Positions 1 to 5,307 of a stretch of DNA of 5,514 nt are shown here, piece after piece. The stretch is from positions 1 through 5,514 of the forward strand of contig CAMNYG010000113.1 in NCBI GenBank assembly GCA_946570335.1, read 5' to 3'. How positions within the stretch are numbered: position 1 is the stretch's first letter; each line of letters begins with the position of its first letter. A model generated the notes under the pieces. The model had not been told where the DNA came from and did no database searches. It saw only the letters and a program-made list of their open reading frames with translations. Origin of the DNA: an uncultured Dietzia sp. GTDB lineage: Bacteria; Actinomycetota; Actinomycetes; Mycobacteriales; Mycobacteriaceae. The position numbers were made by a program, and so were the translations under genes.

Positions 1-553
1 CGATCAGGTCGCGCGCGGCCGGGTCGACGCCCGAGATCGGCTCGTCCAGCAGGAATACGCGCGCGTCTCGGGACATGGCCAGCGCGATCTGCACCTTCTC
101 ACGCATTCCCTTGGACATTTCCTTGAGCCGCGAGGTCTCGCGCAGGCCGAAGAAGCCGATGAGGTCGCGCGCCTTCTCGAGCTGGAAGTCGGCGAAGAAG
201 TCGTCGTAGAGACCCAGGCAGTAGGTCACCCGGGCGGAATCGGGCAGGAAGCTCGTGTCGGGCAGGAAGGACACGAGCGCCTTGGACTCGGGCCCCGGGG
301 CGTGACCGGCTATGCGCACGTCGCCCGAGTAGTCGGACAGGACGCCGGCCAGGATTTTGAGCAGTGTGGTCTTGCCGCAGCCGTTCTCGCCGAGCAGGCC
401 GACGATGCGGCCGGGCAGCAGGGTCATGTCGAGTCCGTCGAGCGCTCGGACGACGCCGTAGCTCATGGTCAGGCCGGAGACCTCGACGAGCGCGTCGCCC
501 GGGCCTCCGGGCGTGCCGTGGGCGCATGCGCCGCGTGAGGTGCTGTCGCTCAT
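1..553 (-). CDS. ABC transporter ATP-binding protein, YtrB-like (3' part cut off by window edge)
   Basis: This is the ATP-hydrolysing subunit of an ABC transporter working at the inner face of the membrane; the substrate is unknown. The first 184 residues are present and the rest lies beyond the left edge. Visible motifs are Walker A GENGCGKTT (residues 55-63), an ABC signature of the degenerate form MSKGMREK (146-153) instead of LSGGQ, and Walker B VFLLDEP (166-172) followed by the D-loop stretch SGVDPAARD. The Q-loop region reads FLPDTSFLPD, with no obvious Gln. From memory, the SKGM signature and GVDPAARD are typical of YtrB-type ATPases paired with YtrA-type GntR regulators. The ATG at 553 has GGAGGA seven nt upstream (561-566), inside the end of the preceding regulator gene, with one nt between the two genes, so translation is probably coupled. 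A membrane subunit gene is expected just beyond the window. The ATPase call is firm; the transported molecule is not. Confidence 0.93.
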   Translation of the reverse strand, partial: MSDSTSRGACAHGTPGGPGDALVEVSGLTMSYGVVRALDGLDMTLLPGRIVGLLGENGCGKTTLLKILAGVLSDYSGDVRIAGHAPGPESKALVSFLPDTSFLPDSARVTYCLGLYDDFFADFQLEKARDLIGFFGLRETSRLKEMSKGMREKVQIALAMSRDARVFLLDEPISGVDPAARDLI

Positions 554-554
554 G

Positions 555-953
555 TCAGGCTCCTCCGCCATCCGGAATGTCAGTGGTGTGGTGCTCATGG
601 CTGTCCCATCTCTTGTCGAGTAGTGCCCGGGCCTGGTCGTGCGCCATCTTCAGACCACGGACGCGGCGGACGAACTCGTCGGCGGCGTCGGTCGCGAGGT
701 CGGCGCGAACCTCGTCGATGCGGGCCTCGTCGCTGGTGACGTACCGCCCTGACGCCCTCTCGGAGCGGCACAGCCTGAGCCGTTCCAGCTCCGCGAGCGC
801 CCGCTGGGCGGTGTTCGGGTTGACGCCGAGGTCGACCGCCAGCTCCCGGACGCCGGGCATCTTCTCGCCCGCCGTCCACTCCCCTGTCACGATGCGCCGC
901 GAGAATTCGTCGACGAGCTGCACCCATATCGGGGACGAGGTGTCGAAGTTCAT
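555..953 (-). CDS. GntR-family transcriptional regulator, YtrA subfamily
   Basis: A 132-residue DNA-binding repressor. The N-terminal winged helix-turn-helix (about residues 8-75) starts with PIWVQLVDEFSRRIVTGEW and continues through GEKMPGVRELAVDLGVNPNT (29-48) and AQRALAELE (49-57), with the wing ending near SGRYV (68-72). After it comes only a short helical tail of about 55 residues. This matches the YtrA subfamily, which lacks the large FCD or UTRA effector domains of other GntR proteins. The ATG at 953 is preceded by GGGAG about 5 nt upstream and is the only plausible start. The ABC ATPase gene follows after one nt, a regulator/ABC order usual for YtrA-type operons, often induced by cell-envelope-active compounds. 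The perfect dyad at 967-1000 lies 13 bp upstream of the start codon and is its likely autoregulatory operator. The inducing signal cannot be read from the sequence. Confidence 0.92.
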   Translation of the reverse strand: MNFDTSSPIWVQLVDEFSRRIVTGEWTAGEKMPGVRELAVDLGVNPNTAQRALAELERLRLCRSERASGRYVTSDEARIDEVRADLATDAADEFVRRVRGLKMAHDQARALLDKRWDSHEHHTTDIPDGGGA

Positions 954-966
954 CGCGCTCCCGTCT

Positions 967-1000
967 GTGTCACTGTATTAGCTGCCTAATACAGTGACAC
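967..1000. promoter_or_regulatory. Perfect 15-bp inverted repeat, probable operator of the GntR regulator
   Basis: The left arm GTGTCACTGTATTAG (967-981) and right arm CTAATACAGTGACAC (986-1000) are exact reverse complements around a 4-nt spacer CTGC. The inner TATTAG..CTAATA core is AT-rich against the GC-rich background. The site lies immediately upstream of the regulator start and covers the probable -10 region of its promoter, so a bound dimer would block transcription. The link to this regulator is inferred from position and symmetry; I have not compared it with a database motif. Confidence 0.85.
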
Positions 1001-1019
1001 CAGAGCGTGCCGCTGTCAA
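988..1019 (-). promoter_or_regulatory. Probable promoter of the gntR-ABC operon
   Basis: Read on the minus strand, a perfect -35 hexamer TTGACA lies at 1019-1014. A TGTATT that could act as -10 lies at 993-988, inside the operator dyad. The spacing is 20 nt (19 if CTGTAT is used), longer than the ideal 17, which is common for promoters whose activity depends on regulation. The -10 assignment is uncertain; the TTGACA is clear. Confidence 0.45.
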
Positions 1020-1085
1020 CACGCAACTGCCGGGACGGGCCTCACGGCGCAGGATCGCCGGAGCACGACGGAGGCGCCCGGGCCT

Positions 1086-1099
1086 CGGCGATTTCGCCG
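1086..1099 (-). terminator. Small hairpin downstream of the MFS gene
   Basis: CGGCGA (1086-1091) and TCGCCG (1094-1099) form an inverted repeat with a 2-nt centre, or a 5-bp stem with a 4-nt ATTT loop. It is the second of two hairpins after the exporter stop on the minus strand. No T tract follows, so function as a terminator is only suggested. Apart from these hairpins and the gntR promoter, the 205-nt gap between the exporter and the regulator holds no gene that I can support. Confidence 0.3.
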
Positions 1100-1120
1100 T
1101 CCACCCGGACGCCTCCGCAC

Positions 1121-1137
1121 ACCGGGCCGAGCCCGGT
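1121..1137 (-). terminator. GC-rich hairpin just after the MFS stop codon
   Basis: ACCGGGC (1121-1127) and GCCCGGT (1131-1137) make a perfect 7-bp stem with a 3-nt loop, beginning 21 nt beyond the exporter stop on the minus strand. It is placed where a transcript end would be expected, before the separate gntR promoter. There is no following run of T, as is usual in actinomycetes. Confidence 0.4.
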
Positions 1138-1158
1138 CAACTGCTACGACTGCCCGCG

Positions 1159-2670
1159 CTACCCTGCCGCAGCCTCGCCCTGTTCGGCGCTCTCGGCCTC
1201 GTCGGCCAGGGCCTGCGCGACGGGCGCCTCGGTCTGGGCGGTGTTGCGGACGAAGAATGCGCCGATCACGGTGATCAGCGAGATCACCGCGCCCACCACG
1301 AGCGCGTTGTGCACACCGGTCATCTGCGCGACGGACTCCTCGGCCCCGGACTCGGCGCCGCCGATGATGCCGAGCGTCATGACGGTGATGAACAAGGCGG
1401 TACCCGCCGCGGCGGCGACCTGCTGCAGAGTGTTGAGCAGTGCCGAGCCGTGCGAGTACAGGTGCGGAGGCAGTGAGCCGAGGGCCGCCGTCATGAGCGG
1501 AGAGAACAGCAGGGCCAGGCCGATGCTGAGCACGATGTGGAACGCCACCACCACGCCGAGCGAACTGTCCGAGCCCAGGGTGGCCATGCCCCACAGACCG
1601 GCGGAGGCGAGGATCGAGCCGGGGATCACGAGCGGCCGGGGACCGACGCGATCGAAGAGCCGACCGACGAACCAGCCGAGCACACCCATGAGCAGACCGC
1701 CGGGCAGCAGTACCAGGCCCGAATCGAGCGTGCTGGCATCCAGCACCTCCTGCATGTAGATGGGCAGGAGGATCAGGGTGCCGAACAGGGCCATCATGGA
1801 GATGAGCATCAGCGACAGCGCACCGGTGAACGCCGGCACCGCGAACGCACGCACATCGAGCAGTGCGAGGTCCTTGAGCGACAGCTGGCGCCAGACGAAC
1901 AGCGCCAACGCTGCCACACCCACGCCGATCGGGATCCACGGCGTGATCAGCGCGTTCCCGGAGGCCGCCTCACCCACCGAGCTCAGGCCGAAGATCAGGC
2001 CCGCGAAACCGATGGCGGACAGCACCGCCGAGAACACGTCGAGCGGGATCGGGCGGCTCTCGGTCACGTTACGGATCAGGACGGCGCCCGCGATCAGGGC
2101 GAGCAGGGCGATGGGCAGGACAAACCAGAACATCCAGCGCCAGTGGAGGATGTCCAGCACGACGCCACCGACGAACGGCCCCATGGCCGGCGCCATGGCG
2201 ATCACGATCGAGATGACACCCATCGTGCGCCCGCGACGGTCGGCGGGGACGACGTTGAGCACGGTGGTCATGAGCAGCGGGATCATGATCGCGGTACCCA
2301 CGGCCTGAACCACGCGGCCGCCGACCAGCACCGGAAACACCGGCGCGAGCGAGGCCAACAGCGTGCCGGATGCGAACGTCGTCATGGCGATGATGAACAC
2401 CACCCGCAACGGCATTCGGACGAGCATCCAGCCGGTCAGGGGGATGACCACGGCCATGGTGAGCATGAACGCGGTGGTCAGCCACTGCGCGGTGGCCGCG
2501 GTGACGCTGAACTCCGCCATCAGCTCGGGCAGCGCCACGGACATGATCGTCTCATTGAGGATCACCACGAACGCGGCCGCGACGAGCAGCGAGATCAGCC
2601 GCACGGTGGCGGCGGGCAGCGCCGCGGAAGCGGGAGAGCTCTGCGGAGTGGCGGAGGCGTCAGACGTCAC
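1159..2670 (-). CDS. MFS multidrug efflux transporter, DHA2 family (LmrB-like, 14-TMS type)
   Basis: A 503-residue integral membrane exporter that probably expels drugs or other amphipathic compounds using the proton gradient. The first helix ends in LNETIMSVALP (38-48), a typical DHA2 motif. GGRVVQAVG around Arg119 matches motif B of the family, and APAMGPFVGG (160-169) is the antiporter motif C. The motif A loop (about 80-92) is poorly conserved. The overall pattern, including the FAGLIFGLSSVG stretch and length near 500, resembles LmrB/YhcA-type proteins from memory. The C-terminus is a soluble acidic, Ala-rich tail. I chose the GTG at 2670 because AAGGA (2676-2680) lies 5 nt upstream and the hydrophobic first helix begins about 24 residues later. 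The ATG at 2799 would add 43 residues rich in Arg and Ser and would place the start upstream of the promoter. It is transcribed divergently from the sulfide operon. The substrate is unknown. Confidence 0.92.
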   Translation of the reverse strand: MTSDASATPQSSPASAALPAATVRLISLLVAAAFVVILNETIMSVALPELMAEFSVTAATAQWLTTAFMLTMAVVIPLTGWMLVRMPLRVVFIIAMTTFASGTLLASLAPVFPVLVGGRVVQAVGTAIMIPLLMTTVLNVVPADRRGRTMGVISIVIAMAPAMGPFVGGVVLDILHWRWMFWFVLPIALLALIAGAVLIRNVTESRPIPLDVFSAVLSAIGFAGLIFGLSSVGEAASGNALITPWIPIGVGVAALALFVWRQLSLKDLALLDVRAFAVPAFTGALSLMLISMMALFGTLILLPIYMQEVLDASTLDSGLVLLPGGLLMGVLGWFVGRLFDRVGPRPLVIPGSILASAGLWGMATLGSDSSLGVVVAFHIVLSIGLALLFSPLMTAALGSLPPHLYSHGSALLNTLQQVAAAAGTALFITVMTLGIIGGAESGAEESVAQMTGVHNALVVGAVISLITVIGAFFVRNTAQTEAPVAQALADEAESAEQGEAAAG

Positions 2671-2675
2671 GATCG

Positions 2676-2680
2676 TCCTT
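2676..2680 (-). promoter_or_regulatory. Ribosome binding site fixing the GTG start of the MFS gene
   Basis: The minus strand reads AAGGA, then 5 nt (CGATC), then GTG at 2670-2668. No comparable Shine-Dalgarno was seen before the upstream in-frame ATG at 2799, so this site decides the start. Confidence 0.8.
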
Positions 2681-2703
2681 AGGAAATGCGAACTGCGGGA
2701 ATG

Positions 2704-2732
2704 ATTCTGGCAAGCCCGCGCGAGATGGACAA
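2704..2732 (-). promoter_or_regulatory. Probable sigma-70-type promoter of the MFS gene
   Basis: On the minus strand a -35 TTGTCC (2732-2727) is followed after exactly 17 nt by a -10 CAGAAT (2709-2704). Transcription would begin near 2697, giving a leader of about 27 nt before the GTG start. Each hexamer matches the consensus at four of six positions, so this is a reasonable but unproved call. Confidence 0.5.
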
Positions 2733-2738
2733 CGCGGG
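2715..2738. promoter_or_regulatory. Inverted repeat over the MFS promoter, possible operator
   Basis: CCCGCG (2715-2720) and CGCGGG (2733-2738) are reverse complements separated by 12 nt, with the -35 hexamer falling in the spacer. It could be a repressor site for the exporter gene. In a GC-rich genome, 6-bp GC-only arms also arise by chance, so confidence is low. Confidence 0.25.
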
Positions 2739-2761
2739 AACCCCCGAACTCTAGCCGAAAC

Positions 2762-2788
2762 CGGCAGCCTCGGCAGCCTCGGGAGGCT
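2762..2788. repeat. Tandem 9-bp duplication with overlapping hairpin between the divergent promoters
   Basis: CGGCAGCCT occurs twice head to tail (2762-2770 and 2771-2779), followed by the related CGGGAGGCT (2780-2788). The second copy also pairs with the third: AGCCT (2775-2779) and AGGCT (2784-2788) form a stem around CGGG. It lies between the two divergent promoters and overlaps neither. The function is unknown; it may be replication slippage or a structural insulator. Confidence 0.6.
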
Positions 2789-2848
2789 CGGGTGCTCACC
2801 GTTCCGCGGACATCGACCCGATCCTCCCTCGCGATCGACCCGGCATTG

Positions 2849-2866
2849 GATACCCCGCCCGGTATC
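2849..2866. promoter_or_regulatory. CsoR/CstR-type operator 1 (upstream of the -35)
   Basis: GATACC (2849-2854) and GGTATC (2861-2866) are a perfect inverted repeat around CCGCCC. The 16-bp core (2850-2865) matches operator 2 at 12 of 16 positions and begins 23 bp before it. The ATACCC..GGTAT form is the known recognition pattern of CsoR-family repressors; CstR is the member of this family that senses persulfides. It ends directly at the -35 hexamer. Confidence 0.75.
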
Positions 2867-2895
2867 TTGTGGATACCCCCATGGGTATGTATTCT
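2867..2895 (+). promoter_or_regulatory. Promoter of the sulfide-detoxification operon
   Basis: A -35 TTGTGG (2867-2872) and a -10 TATTCT (2890-2895) are separated by exactly 17 nt. That spacer is almost entirely operator 2. Transcription would start near 2902, leaving a leader of about 60 nt that ends in a strong AAGGAGG. The geometry implies direct repression when the operators are occupied. Confidence 0.7.
2873..2888. promoter_or_regulatory. CsoR/CstR-type operator 2 (fills the -35/-10 spacer)
   Basis: ATACCC (2873-2878) and GGGTAT (2883-2888) are a perfect inverted repeat around CCAT. The site occupies 16 of the 17 bp between the promoter hexamers, so a bound tetramer would exclude RNA polymerase. 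Together with operator 1 it gives the tandem arrangement that I recall for the Staphylococcus aureus cst operon. No gene for the repressor is present in the window. Confidence 0.82.
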
Positions 2896-2962
2896 CGTTC
2901 TCGGAACCGATCCACCGGACCGTCACCGACGACAGCCCGGCACCCGTGCCAAGGAGGACGCG

Positions 2963-4354
2963 ATGCTTCTCGAACGGATCTATGACGAAGACCTGGCCCA
3001 GGCCGGCTACCTCATCGGCTGCCAGGCCGAGGGCGAGGCGCTTGTCGTCGACGCCCGGCGCGACATCAGCCAGTACCTCGAGCTGGCGGCCGCGCACGAC
3101 ATGGCCATCACCGCCGTCGCCGAGACCCACATCCACGCCGACTACCTGTCCGGCACGCGCGAACTGGCCGCGGCCACCGGTGCGCAGATGTACGTCTCCG
3201 GCGAGGGCGGCGAGGACTGGCAGTACGAGTTCGACGCCACCCGCCTGTACGACGGCGACGAGATCACCCTCGGGAACATCACCGTGAAGGCCGTCCACAC
3301 ACCCGGCCACACCCCCGAACACCTGTCTTTCCTGGTCACCGACGGCGCATTCGCCGACGAACCCGGCTACATGCTCACCGGTGACTTCGTCTTCTCCGGC
3401 GACGTGGGCCGCCCCGACCTGCTGGACGAGGCCGCCGGCGGCGTCGACACCCGCTTCGCCGGCGCACGGCAGATCTTCGCCGCACTCAAGGAGTTCGTCA
3501 CACTCCCGGACCACGTCCAGGTCTTCCCCGGCCACGGATCGGGTAGCGCCTGCGGCAAGGCGCTCGGCGCCCTGCCGTCGACATCGGTCGGGTATGAGAG
3601 TCGCTTCGCGTGGTGGGCGGGATATGTCGCCGACGACGACGAAGAGGGATTCGTCAGCGAACTGCTGGACGGTCAGCCGGACGCGCACGCCTACTTCGGC
3701 CGGATGAAGCGGCAGAATAAGCGGGGGCCGGCACTGCTGGGGCCCATGAGCGACCCCGCAGAGCTGAGCAACACCGAGGTGGCGGAGGGGATCGCGGCGG
3801 ACGAGTTCGTCGTCGTCGACACCCGGCCGGCCGACCGGGTCCACGACGGCACCGTCGTCGGCTCCCTCAACATCCCCGGACCCGGCAAGGCCGCCACCTA
3901 CGGCTCCTGGGCCTACGACCCCGAACGCGAGTCGCGGCCACTGGTCCTGCTCGCCGCGGACCAAGTCGAGGCCGCCGAGATGCGCGACCACCTGGTCCGC
4001 GTGGGGATCGACGCCGTGGCCGGGTTCGTCACCGACTTCGACGGGCTGCCCATGATCACGCCAGAGATCGTGGACGGGGCCCGGCTCGGCACGCTCGACG
4101 ATGCGCTGCTGCTGGACGTGCGCAACAAGACCGAGCACGCCGAGGGGCACATCCCGGGCTCCCAGCAGCTCAGCGCCGGCCGCGTCCTGTGGAACCTCGA
4201 CCGGCTGCCGGCCGATCAGCTGATCGTGACCTACTGCCAGACCGGCACCCGGAATTCTGTCGCCGCGAGCGCGCTGCGACGGGCCGGCTACCGCGTCGCC
4301 GAACTGGACGGCAGCTACGCCGGCTGGGTCGCGCGGCAGACCGCGGCGGCCTGA
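2963..4354 (+). CDS. CstB-like persulfide dioxygenase-rhodanese fusion protein
   Basis: A 463-residue cytoplasmic enzyme that should oxidise low-molecular-weight persulfides (in actinomycetes probably mycothiol or CoA persulfide) to sulfite and use a rhodanese domain to form thiosulfate. The metallo-beta-lactamase-fold dioxygenase spans about residues 1-245, with THIHADYLSG (H56, H58, D60), TPGHTPEH (H116, H120), TGDFVFSGDVGRPDL (D141) and FPGHGSGSACGK (H191, C197). By analogy with ETHE1, H56, H116 and D141 bind the iron. A first rhodanese-like domain (about 265-365) has no cysteine at the active-site position (VLLAADQ). The second (about 373-463) has the loop CQTGTRN with catalytic C425. This order, with C20, C197 and C425, parallels S. 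aureus CstB (C20, C201, C408 as I recall). AAGGAGG lies 5 nt before the ATG. It heads an operon under two CstR-type operators, with the TauE gene 8 nt downstream. The family call is strong; the exact thiol substrate is inferred. Confidence 0.93.
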   Translation: MLLERIYDEDLAQAGYLIGCQAEGEALVVDARRDISQYLELAAAHDMAITAVAETHIHADYLSGTRELAAATGAQMYVSGEGGEDWQYEFDATRLYDGDEITLGNITVKAVHTPGHTPEHLSFLVTDGAFADEPGYMLTGDFVFSGDVGRPDLLDEAAGGVDTRFAGARQIFAALKEFVTLPDHVQVFPGHGSGSACGKALGALPSTSVGYESRFAWWAGYVADDDEEGFVSELLDGQPDAHAYFGRMKRQNKRGPALLGPMSDPAELSNTEVAEGIAADEFVVVDTRPADRVHDGTVVGSLNIPGPGKAATYGSWAYDPERESRPLVLLAADQVEAAEMRDHLVRVGIDAVAGFVTDFDGLPMITPEIVDGARLGTLDDALLLDVRNKTEHAEGHIPGSQQLSAGRVLWNLDRLPADQLIVTYCQTGTRNSVAASALRRAGYRVAELDGSYAGWVARQTAAA

Positions 4355-4362
4355 GTCCCGCC

Positions 4363-5307
4363 ATGAGCCCGATGATGATCGCGGTGGTGGGGCTGTCCGT
4401 CCTCGTCGGCCTGTCCCTGGGCCTGCTCGGGGGCGGCGGCTCCATCCTCGTGGTGCCACTGCTGACCTACCTCGGAGGCATGGAACCTCGGGAGGCGATC
4501 GCGTCCTCACTGTTCGTGGTGGGGGTGACCTCGCTGGTCAGCTTGCTGCAACACGCCCGCGCCGGGCGGGTCCGGTGGAAGACCGGCCTGCTGTTCGGTG
4601 CGTCCGGCATGGTCGGCGCGTTCGTCGGCGGTCTGGCCGGTGGGCACATCCCCGGGCCGGTGCTCATGGTGGCGTTCGCGCTGATGATGGTCGCCACCGC
4701 CACCGCGATGCTGCGGCCGCGTACAGGCGACCCTCGCGGGACCGGCATGCCAGGCGATCGCGCTGAGCACCCACACCCGGTGTGGCGCATCCTGCTCGAC
4801 GGCCTCGTCGTGGGTGCGGCCACCGGACTCGTCGGCGCCGGCGGCGGGTTCCTCGTGGTGCCCGCGCTGGTCCTGTTGGCCGGGCTGCCCATGTCTGCCG
4901 CGGTGGGCACGTCTCTGCTGGTGATCGCGCTGAAGTCCTTCGCGGGACTGGGCGGCTACATGACCACGGTGAGCCTGGACTGGCCGATCGTGTTGTCGGT
5001 GACCGCGGCGGCCGTGGTGGGGTCGTTCGGCGGGGTGGCCCTGGCCTCGCGGGTGCCGGAGCAGGCTCTGCGCAGGGGCTTCGGGTTCTTCGTCCTGGCC
5101 ATGGGTGTGTTCGTGCTCGCACAGGAACTGCCCGCCGCGGCCGGGGTCGTGCTGGTGCTGATCGCGGTGCTGGCGGCCGCGGTGGCTGTCGCGATGTGCC
5201 TGTTCACCACCCGGTGCCCGCTTCGCTCCCCGCCACCGGCCGGGTCCGGATCCGGAGAACTCAGTCCGACGAATACGTCCAACAAGAAGGAGAATCATCA
5301 TGTGTAG
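4363..5307 (+). CDS. TauE/SafE-family sulfite/anion exporter
   Basis: A 314-residue inner-membrane protein of the TauE/SafE family, whose members move sulfite, sulfoacetate or similar sulfur anions out of the cell. The family's internal duplication is plain: GLLGGGGSILVVPLL (20-34) pairs with GLVGAGGGFLVVPAL (155-169), and AIASSLFVVG (45-54) pairs with AVGTSLLVIA (180-189). The halves are joined by a hydrophilic, Pro/His-containing loop (about 118-140). A further hydrophobic segment (about 261-281) and a polar tail of about 33 residues (from 282) extend it beyond the usual 250-270 residues. The start ATG lies 8 nt after the dioxygenase stop with no clear Shine-Dalgarno, so it probably depends on translational coupling; an ATG at 4372 is an alternative. 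The context suggests it removes sulfite made by the upstream enzyme. The final codons overlap the next gene and contain its ribosome binding site, which explains the odd terminal NKKENHHV. Confidence 0.92.
   Translation: MSPMMIAVVGLSVLVGLSLGLLGGGGSILVVPLLTYLGGMEPREAIASSLFVVGVTSLVSLLQHARAGRVRWKTGLLFGASGMVGAFVGGLAGGHIPGPVLMVAFALMMVATATAMLRPRTGDPRGTGMPGDRAEHPHPVWRILLDGLVVGAATGLVGAGGGFLVVPALVLLAGLPMSAAVGTSLLVIALKSFAGLGGYMTTVSLDWPIVLSVTAAAVVGSFGGVALASRVPEQALRRGFGFFVLAMGVFVLAQELPAAAGVVLVLIAVLAAAVAVAMCLFTTRCPLRSPPPAGSGSGELSPTNTSNKKENHHV
5287..5292 (+). promoter_or_regulatory. Ribosome binding site for the small cysteine-rich gene
   Basis: AAGGAG sits 7 nt before the ATG at 5300, inside the last codons of the exporter gene. 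It is stronger than anything in front of the exporter itself and is the main proof that the short downstream frame is translated. Confidence 0.85.

Noticed and set aside
994..1759. Plus-strand frames across the exporter/regulator gap
   Set aside because: They have no ribosome binding site or recognisable motif and lie opposite the MFS C-terminus; the gap is better explained by hairpins and a promoter.
1537..2682. 381-codon plus-strand frame opposite the MFS gene
   Set aside because: The product is an implausible His/Arg/Asp/Gln-rich sequence typical of antisense frames in GC-rich DNA, while the minus strand encodes clear transporter motifs.
2671..2799. 43-residue N-terminal extension of the MFS protein from an ATG at 2799
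   Set aside because: The extension has no membrane or signal character, no Shine-Dalgarno was seen before it, and it would start upstream of the probable promoter; the GTG at 2670 has AAGGA at ideal spacing.
2849..2888. Possible attachment site or transposon end from the paired ATACCCC repeats
   Set aside because: There is no recombinase or transposase nearby, and the repeats fit repressor operators placed precisely around promoter hexamers.
2792..2962. Upstream in-frame extension of the dioxygenase from an ATG near 2792
   Set aside because: It would run through the promoter and both operators; the ATG at 2963 has a strong AAGGAGG and matches the normal N-terminus of the family.
4189..4362. 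58-residue extension of the exporter into the dioxygenase gene
   Set aside because: The added residues are Arg-rich and overlap the active rhodanese domain in another frame; the first TauE helix begins right after the ATG at 4363.
2660..4510. 616-codon open frame on the minus strand opposite the dioxygenase gene
   Set aside because: It is an antisense shadow created by GC-rich third positions. Its composition is unlike a folded protein family that I know, and the opposite frame has complete dioxygenase and rhodanese motifs.
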